Made by a program: the position numbers and the translations under genes | From: JAUIBE01 sp035267185 | GTDB taxonomy: Bacteria; Pseudomonadota; Gammaproteobacteria; Xanthomonadales; SZUA-36 | Direction of reading: 5' to 3' | Assembly: GCA_035267185.1 (NCBI GenBank) | Contig: DATFLY010000068.1 | Location: 1-9,812 of the forward strand | Length of the DNA: 9,812 bases | In this document: positions 6,827 through 9,812 of the stretch, piece after piece | How the letters are laid out: each line of letters begins with the position of its first letter | How positions within the stretch are numbered: position 1 is the stretch's first letter | The notes under the pieces: model-generated | Databases searched by the model: none | Told to the model about the DNA's origin: nothing | What the model saw: the letters and a program-made list of their open reading frames with translations, nothing else

Positions 6827-8020
6827 ATGACTCTTGATAAGCTCAAGGAGATTCCGGCTGACGCCATCCTGGGCCTGATGACTGCTTTTCGGGCTGACCC
6901 ATCTTCGCAAAAAATCGACCTGACTGTCGGTGTTTATCGTGATGATCAGGGCAATACGCCTGTGATGCGCGCCGTAGCGGCTGCAGAAGACCGGTTACGC
7001 CAGGTTGAGGGCACCAAATCCTACATGTCACCGCTGGGCGTGGATGGGTTTCGGACTGGCATCAGGAAAATGGTGCTGGGACCACTGGATCAATCACTTT
7101 CTTCCAGGACCGCGGTGATCCAGGCACCGGGGGGTTGTGGGGCTCTGAGGGTTGCGGCTGAGATGTATCTTCGGACCCGTACTGGTGAGACGGTTTACCT
7201 GAGCGACCCGACATGGGGCAACCACCGGGGGCTGATGGGAGCTGCCGGTCTGGCCCTGGAGTTTTATCCTTACTACCACCCTGGGTCTCACGAACTCGAA
7301 AGAGGTCGTATGCTGGAGGCGCTGAACAAAATCCCACCGCAAACTCTGATCGTTCTTCAGGCTTCATCACACAATCCGACGGGTGAGGATCCGGATGCAG
7401 AAACATGGCAGGCGATCCTGGACATTGTCGAGGAACGCAAACTGATGCCACTTTTCGACCTCGCCTACCAGGGCCTTGGTGATGGGCTGGATGAGGACGT
7501 GGCAGCTGTTCGTGCAGCAGCAGAGCGATTACCCGAGGTTTTCGTGGCAGTTTCCTGCTCCAAGAATTTTGGCTTATACCGGGAACGAACAGGTGCACTC
7601 CTGGCAATCGGCGCAGACGCATCTCAAAGACATGTGCTGGAGAGCCAGGCGGCCAACGTCGCCCGTGGAATCTACTCCATGGCGCCAGCTCACGGCCCAT
7701 TGATTGTCGATGGCATCTTTAGTGATGAAAACCTCACGGCCATGTGGCGTGATGAGCTGGAAGAAATGAGGGGAAGAATCAATGGCCTGCGGTCCAGGTT
7801 TGCTGCGGCTCTTGTCTCGGTAAACAGCGATCTTGATACGAGATGGCTGGCCGAGCAACGGGGAATGTTTTCTCTCCTGGGCCTATCTGAACAACAGGTC
7901 GATACCCTGCGTGAAGAACAGCATATCTACATGGTCAGGGACAGCCGTATTAATATTGCCGGCCTGGACGACGACAACATTCCGGTCGTAGCCGAAGCAG
8001 TTGCACCCTTGATGAACTAA
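6827..8020 (+). CDS. Class I aspartate/aromatic amino acid aminotransferase
   Basis: A 397-residue cytoplasmic PLP enzyme, the same size as E. coli AspC and TyrB, moving amino groups between aspartate or aromatic amino acids and 2-oxoglutarate. Visible active-site elements: LTVGVYRDDQGNTPVM (32-47), the PLP-phosphate loop APGGCGALRVAAE (100-112), W130 in DPTWGNH, N183 in SHNPTG, D211 and Y214 in DLAYQG, the Schiff-base lysine K246 in SKNFGLYRERTGA with phosphate-binding R254, R280 in ARGIYSMAPAHG (equivalent of AspC R292, which binds the distal carboxylate) and R374 in SRINIAGL (equivalent of R386). The residues that bind both substrate carboxylates are therefore kept. SMAPAHG replaces SNPPAHG of E. 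coli. ATG 6827 is preferred because GGAG (6817-6820) is 6 bases upstream; ATG 6823 is followed by a stop after four codons. First gene of a tight same-strand run. AspC versus TyrB preference is undecided. Confidence 0.95.
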   Translation: MTLDKLKEIPADAILGLMTAFRADPSSQKIDLTVGVYRDDQGNTPVMRAVAAAEDRLRQVEGTKSYMSPLGVDGFRTGIRKMVLGPLDQSLSSRTAVIQAPGGCGALRVAAEMYLRTRTGETVYLSDPTWGNHRGLMGAAGLALEFYPYYHPGSHELERGRMLEALNKIPPQTLIVLQASSHNPTGEDPDAETWQAILDIVEERKLMPLFDLAYQGLGDGLDEDVAAVRAAAERLPEVFVAVSCSKNFGLYRERTGALLAIGADASQRHVLESQAANVARGIYSMAPAHGPLIVDGIFSDENLTAMWRDELEEMRGRINGLRSRFAAALVSVNSDLDTRWLAEQRGMFSLLGLSEQQVDTLREEQHIYMVRDSRINIAGLDDDNIPVVAEAVAPLMN

Positions 8021-8022
8021 TC

Positions 8023-8442
8023 ATGCTCAGGCAGGCCCACCGAAGCGATGTACCGGCCATGCAGGTGATTCGCCTGACTGTGAAAGAAAACCAATTGGAA
8101 TCGATGGTGATCCCAGACACCGATGTCATCAGGGAAATTGAGGATACCGGCAGAGGTTGGGTTGTTGAAGAAAACGGAAGAGTCGTCGGTTTTGGAATCG
8201 CAAACCAGGAAAAAAGAAACATCTGGGCGTTGTTCCTGGATCCTGAGCACGAAGGCAAAGGCCATGGTCGCAAACTTCTCGAAGCCATGACCGAATGGTT
8301 GTGGGAAAATGGCGATGAACCCATCTGGCTAAGCACTGAGCCGGATACGCGTGCGGAGATGTTCTACTCAAAGGCCGGTTGGACCAAAACCGGCCTGCTT
8401 TCAAATGGCGACATGCGATTCGAGAAACGGAACCCGGACTGA
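8023..8442 (+). CDS. GNAT-family N-acetyltransferase
   Basis: A 139-residue, single-domain acyltransferase expected to move an acetyl group from acetyl-CoA to an amine. The N-terminus RQAHRSDVPAM is the usual beta1-alpha1 entry. WVVEENGRVVGFGIANQ (46-62) gives the antiparallel strands. Motif A is ALFLDPEHEGKGHGRKLLEAM (69-89), with the pyrophosphate-binding E77-G-K-G-H-G82. Motif B is seen in RAEMFYSKAGWTKTG (110-124), with the tyrosine that often acts as general acid (Y115). The start follows the aminotransferase stop by two bases, which implies translational coupling; the aminotransferase 3' end gives no clear separate Shine-Dalgarno. The substrate cannot be predicted. Because it is co-transcribed with an aminotransferase and Gdx, a small amine or amino acid is plausible, but this is conjecture. 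Confidence 0.92.
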   Translation: MLRQAHRSDVPAMQVIRLTVKENQLESMVIPDTDVIREIEDTGRGWVVEENGRVVGFGIANQEKRNIWALFLDPEHEGKGHGRKLLEAMTEWLWENGDEPIWLSTEPDTRAEMFYSKAGWTKTGLLSNGDMRFEKRNPD

Positions 8443-8475
8443 AACCACCGGCGACTAACCTGAAGGAAATCTGAT

Positions 8476-8796
8476 ATGGCATGGACAATCCTGTTTCTGG
8501 CCGGGCTATTCGAAGTTGGCTGGGCCATCGGCCTCAAATACACCAACGGGTTTTCTAATCTCTGGCCATCTGTCTGGACAATTTCATCTATGCTGATCAG
8601 TGTCTGGCTGCTGGCGATTGCCATGAAGTCGCTGCCCGTCGGAACCGCATACAGTGTGTGGGTGGGTGTAGGGGCAGTGGGCACCGTGATTCTGGGAATT
8701 GCTCTGTTTAATGAGCCCGCCAATGCAGCCCGAATGATCAGTGTTGCCCTGATCATCGCCGGGATCGTTGGGCTCAAACTGGCAACACCGGCCTGA
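8476..8796 (+). CDS. gdx: Gdx/SugE guanidinium exporter (SMR family)
   Basis: A 106-residue inner-membrane protein with four transmembrane helices that works as a dual-topology dimer and exchanges guanidinium for protons. It aligns almost end to end with E. coli SugE (Gdx): LAGLFEVGWAIGLKYTNGFS at the N-terminus and MKSLPVGTAYSVWVGVGAVG (50-69) in helix 3. The residues known to line the Gdx site are all present: E13, W16, S42, Y59 and W62. This supports the guanidinium-specific branch rather than the polyspecific EmrE branch. AAGGAA (8463-8468) lies 7 bases before ATG 8476. It is the third gene of the run, 33 bases after the acetyltransferase. The 33-base leader is too short for any of the guanidine riboswitch classes, which often control gdx genes, so control must come from the operon promoter. 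Identification is firm. Confidence 0.95.
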   Translation: MAWTILFLAGLFEVGWAIGLKYTNGFSNLWPSVWTISSMLISVWLLAIAMKSLPVGTAYSVWVGVGAVGTVILGIALFNEPANAARMISVALIIAGIVGLKLATPA

Positions 8797-8842
8797 TCAG
8801 GCGACTTGAGCGGATCCCGGGCGAGTCACTGAAGTGATCAGG
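8792..8842 (+). other. Inverted repeat around the gdx-hydrolase junction
   Basis: CCTGATCA (8792-8799), which includes the gdx stop codon, can pair perfectly with TGATCAGG (8835-8842), which includes most of the GTG start of the hydrolase gene. The loop is 35 bases. The left arm is also part of a 10-base palindrome, CCTGATCAGG (8792-8801). The structure could hide the hydrolase start until ribosomes finish gdx. There is no T-tract, so it is not a terminator. Chance occurrence is quite possible. Confidence 0.25.
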
Positions 8843-9544
8843 AACCTGTTGTTCTGGCTGGCGTTTCCACTGCTGATCCCGCAGGCGTTACATGTGCAGC
8901 GCACCGCACCGCGATTTGCGCATGCCGGCGGTCCCACCAAGGGGGTTGTTGGCGAGGGAGAAAGGAAACGATTGCTGGCAATCGGAGATTCCATCATCGC
9001 CGGAGTCGGGGCTTCTGAGCTTGGCAAGGCGCTGGTAGGCCGCACGGCTGCTTCGCTGGCAGACATCAGGAACTGCCAGGTCGAATGGCAGGCACTCGGT
9101 GTCAGTGGCTACGATGCCTCAGACATTTTGAAACTTCTCGTCCCGCAACTGCCTGAGTATCAATTCGACCATGTCATTGTCTCTGTCGGTGTGAACGACA
9201 TTACCGGCCTGACAGGAATTCGCACCTGGAAGCGAAATTTGTCGAAGATCCTGGAGCACCTGGAAGCCCATTCGCCAGGTGCGATCATCGCCGTTGCCGG
9301 CAGCCCGCCCATGCATCGATTCCCGCTTCTGCCGCAACCATTGCGGGCCGTATTTGGGATGCGCGCCAGGGTATTCGACGAGGCAACAAAAGCAGTGATT
9401 GTTGATCACGCAAGGGCCATCCACATTCCGTTAGACTTTGAACCTGATCCCGATGAGTTTTCACCCGATGGATATCATCCTTCAGAAGAAAGCTATGTTG
9501 AGTTTGGGCGACACATGGCTAAGGCTCTGATTGGGAGACGATAG
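8834..9544 (+). CDS. Membrane-anchored SGNH/GDSL-family hydrolase
   Basis: A 236-residue esterase/lipase-like protein of the SGNH fold. Residues 4-20 (NLLFWLAFPLLIPQALH) form a hydrophobic N-terminal anchor or uncleaved signal, followed by a short basic stretch, so the catalytic domain may sit in the periplasm. Catalytic blocks: block I AIGDSIIAGVG with nucleophile S53, block II oxyanion glycine in LGVSG (G89), block III GVND with N121, and block V DGYHPS with D212 and H215. All four S-G-N-H residues are present. The start is GTG 8834; the frame is open upstream only to 8810 and offers no ATG. The ribosome binding site is poor (GAG at 8823-8825), and the start may be paired in a hairpin. It is the last gene of the aminotransferase-GNAT-gdx run, 37 bases after gdx. 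Substrate unknown: lipid, acylated sugar or peptidoglycan ester are possible. Confidence 0.92.
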   Translation: MIRNLLFWLAFPLLIPQALHVQRTAPRFAHAGGPTKGVVGEGERKRLLAIGDSIIAGVGASELGKALVGRTAASLADIRNCQVEWQALGVSGYDASDILKLLVPQLPEYQFDHVIVSVGVNDITGLTGIRTWKRNLSKILEHLEAHSPGAIIAVAGSPPMHRFPLLPQPLRAVFGMRARVFDEATKAVIVDHARAIHIPLDFEPDPDEFSPDGYHPSEESYVEFGRHMAKALIGRR

Positions 9545-9549
9545 AATAC

Positions 9550-9633
9550 CAGGATTACTCCGCACGTCCATGTGCTACGCCCTGCGGGCCGTCTCCCGAT
9601 GGTCGACGTTCAAAATTGTTCCCGACAATTTTG
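9550..9633. repeat. Structured intergenic repeat, copy 1
   Basis: Bases 9550-9595 match 9728-9773 at 43 of 46 positions. A second block, 9608-9628, matches 9792-9812 at 19 of 21. Within the unit I see three hairpins: GCAC-GTCCAT-GTGC (9562-9575), GCCC-TGC-GGGC (9579-9589) and the perfect CAAAATTGT-TCCCG-ACAATTTTG (9611-9633). It starts 5 bases after the hydrolase stop codon. No protein-coding signal supports the small frames here. It looks like a REP-like or similar dispersed element; only two copies are visible, so dispersal is inferred. Confidence 0.8.
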
Positions 9634-9639
9634 TCGAAC

Positions 9640-9664
9640 CCTGGCGTTCTCTTTCTGCGCCAGG
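9640..9664. repeat. CCTGGCG/CGCCAGG hairpin
   Basis: CCTGGCG (9640-9646) pairs perfectly with CGCCAGG (9658-9664) around an 11-base pyrimidine-rich loop. The right arm is shared with a larger alternative inverted repeat (9657-9721), so only one of the two structures can form at a time in RNA. Function unknown. Confidence 0.45.
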
Positions 9665-9721
9665 CCATAAAAAATGCCCTTCCCCGATAAATGAGAAGGC
9701 CATTTTTTTAAAACCTGGCGC
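9657..9721. repeat. Inverted repeat GCGCCAGG...CCTGGCGC enclosing a terminator hairpin
   Basis: GCGCCAGG (9657-9664) is the exact reverse complement of CCTGGCGC (9714-9721). The arms bracket the AT-flanked hairpin at 9669-9709, giving a nested, cruciform-like segment placed between the two copies of the intergenic repeat. There is no room for a transposase, and the short symmetrical form argues for a non-autonomous or purely structural element. Confidence 0.5.
9669..9709. terminator. Terminator-like hairpin after the hydrolase gene, possibly bidirectional
   Basis: AAAAAATGCCCTTC (9669-9682) pairs with GAAGGCCATTTTTT (9695-9708) with a single mismatch, leaving a 12-base loop and ending in a run of seven T residues. 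The A-tract on the left makes it symmetrical, so it could stop transcription from either side. It lies about 125 bases after the hydrolase stop, beyond repeat copy 1, and probably ends the aminotransferase-GNAT-gdx-hydrolase transcript. Confidence 0.65.
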
Positions 9722-9727
9722 GCCCGA

Positions 9728-9812
9728 CAGGATTACTCCGCACGTCCATGTGCTCCGCCCTTCGGGCCATCTCAACGTAAAACGTTTCGATGTTCAAATT
9801 TGTTCCAGACAA
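9728..9812. repeat. Structured intergenic repeat, copy 2 (cut by the window end)
   Basis: The first block (9728-9773) differs from copy 1 at three positions: A to C, G to T and G to A. The G-to-T change falls in the loop of GCCC-TTC-GGGC (9757-9767), leaving the stem intact. The segment between blocks differs completely (CAACGTAAAACG-like here) and is 6 bases longer. The second block (9792-9812) carries the left arm CAAATTTGT (9795-9803) and the first four bases of its partner; the rest lies past the window. No gene is visible after 9544. Confidence 0.78.

Noticed and set aside
7062..7700. A 212-codon open frame on the minus strand inside the aminotransferase gene
   Set aside because: It is fully antisense to a gene with every catalytic motif in place. 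Its translation is rich in Pro, Arg and Ser, with no recognisable domain, so it is a shadow of the codon bias on the plus strand.
8443..8475. Mini-ykkC (guanidine-II) riboswitch ahead of gdx
   Set aside because: The gap is 33 bases long and has no tandem hairpins with ACGR loops.
9600..9640. Possible tRNA T-arm (GGGTTCGA on the minus strand)
   Set aside because: The motif is followed by the 9-base inverted repeat of the repeat element. No acceptor, D or anticodon stems can be drawn around it.
9575..9775. A 66-codon minus-strand frame across the two repeats
   Set aside because: It runs through a repeat, a terminator hairpin and the second repeat. Sequence conservation there follows hairpin stems, not codons.
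9550..9812. CRISPR-like array
   Set aside because: Only two copies are seen, they are 178 bases apart, and the intervening sequence is itself structured; there are no regular 30-40 base spacers and no cas genes.

Overview
The window reads as a chromosomal segment of an aerobic, heterotrophic gammaproteobacterium, probably marine. The support is an E. coli-type isocitrate lyase, a substrate TonB-dependent receptor with the motif EEVLVTARKREETLQDVPFS, a Na+-coupled NSS transporter and a proteobacterial-type Gdx exporter. I see no phage, transposase, CRISPR array or RNA gene. Eight complete genes and one partial gene are tightly packed, and the only sizeable non-coding stretch is the last 268 bases.

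Left part (1-2122): the 5' four-fifths of isocitrate lyase (aceA, minus strand) is divergent from a LysR-type regulator (plus strand). Their 116-base AT-rich spacer carries face-to-face promoter candidates whose -35 boxes overlap, a T-N11-A inverted repeat and a perfect 16-base palindrome. This is the usual layout of a LysR regulator controlling its divergent neighbour, here the glyoxylate shunt.

Middle (2293-6749): a complete 793-residue TonB-dependent receptor ends in a very clear rho-independent terminator. It is followed by a cysteine-rich, GFA/DUF6151-like protein that may be translated from an almost leaderless transcript. That gene converges with a Na+-dependent (SNF/NSS) amino-acid transporter, with one base between the two stop codons.

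Right part (6827-9544): divergent from the transporter is a compact same-strand run: class I aspartate/aromatic aminotransferase, GNAT acetyltransferase (2-base gap), Gdx/SugE guanidinium exporter (33-base gap) and a membrane-anchored SGNH/GDSL hydrolase (37-base gap, GTG start). Transporter plus aminotransferase suggests uptake and transamination of an amino acid. The role of the acetyltransferase and hydrolase in this cluster is open.

End (9545-9812): two copies of a structured repeat, 178 bases apart, with conserved hairpins and differences mostly in loops. They flank a terminator-like hairpin and a nested set of CCTGGCG/CGCCAGG inverted repeats. This is the least explained part of the window and looks like a dispersed, REP-like intergenic element. 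I did not find convincing evidence for a wholly new multi-gene system.
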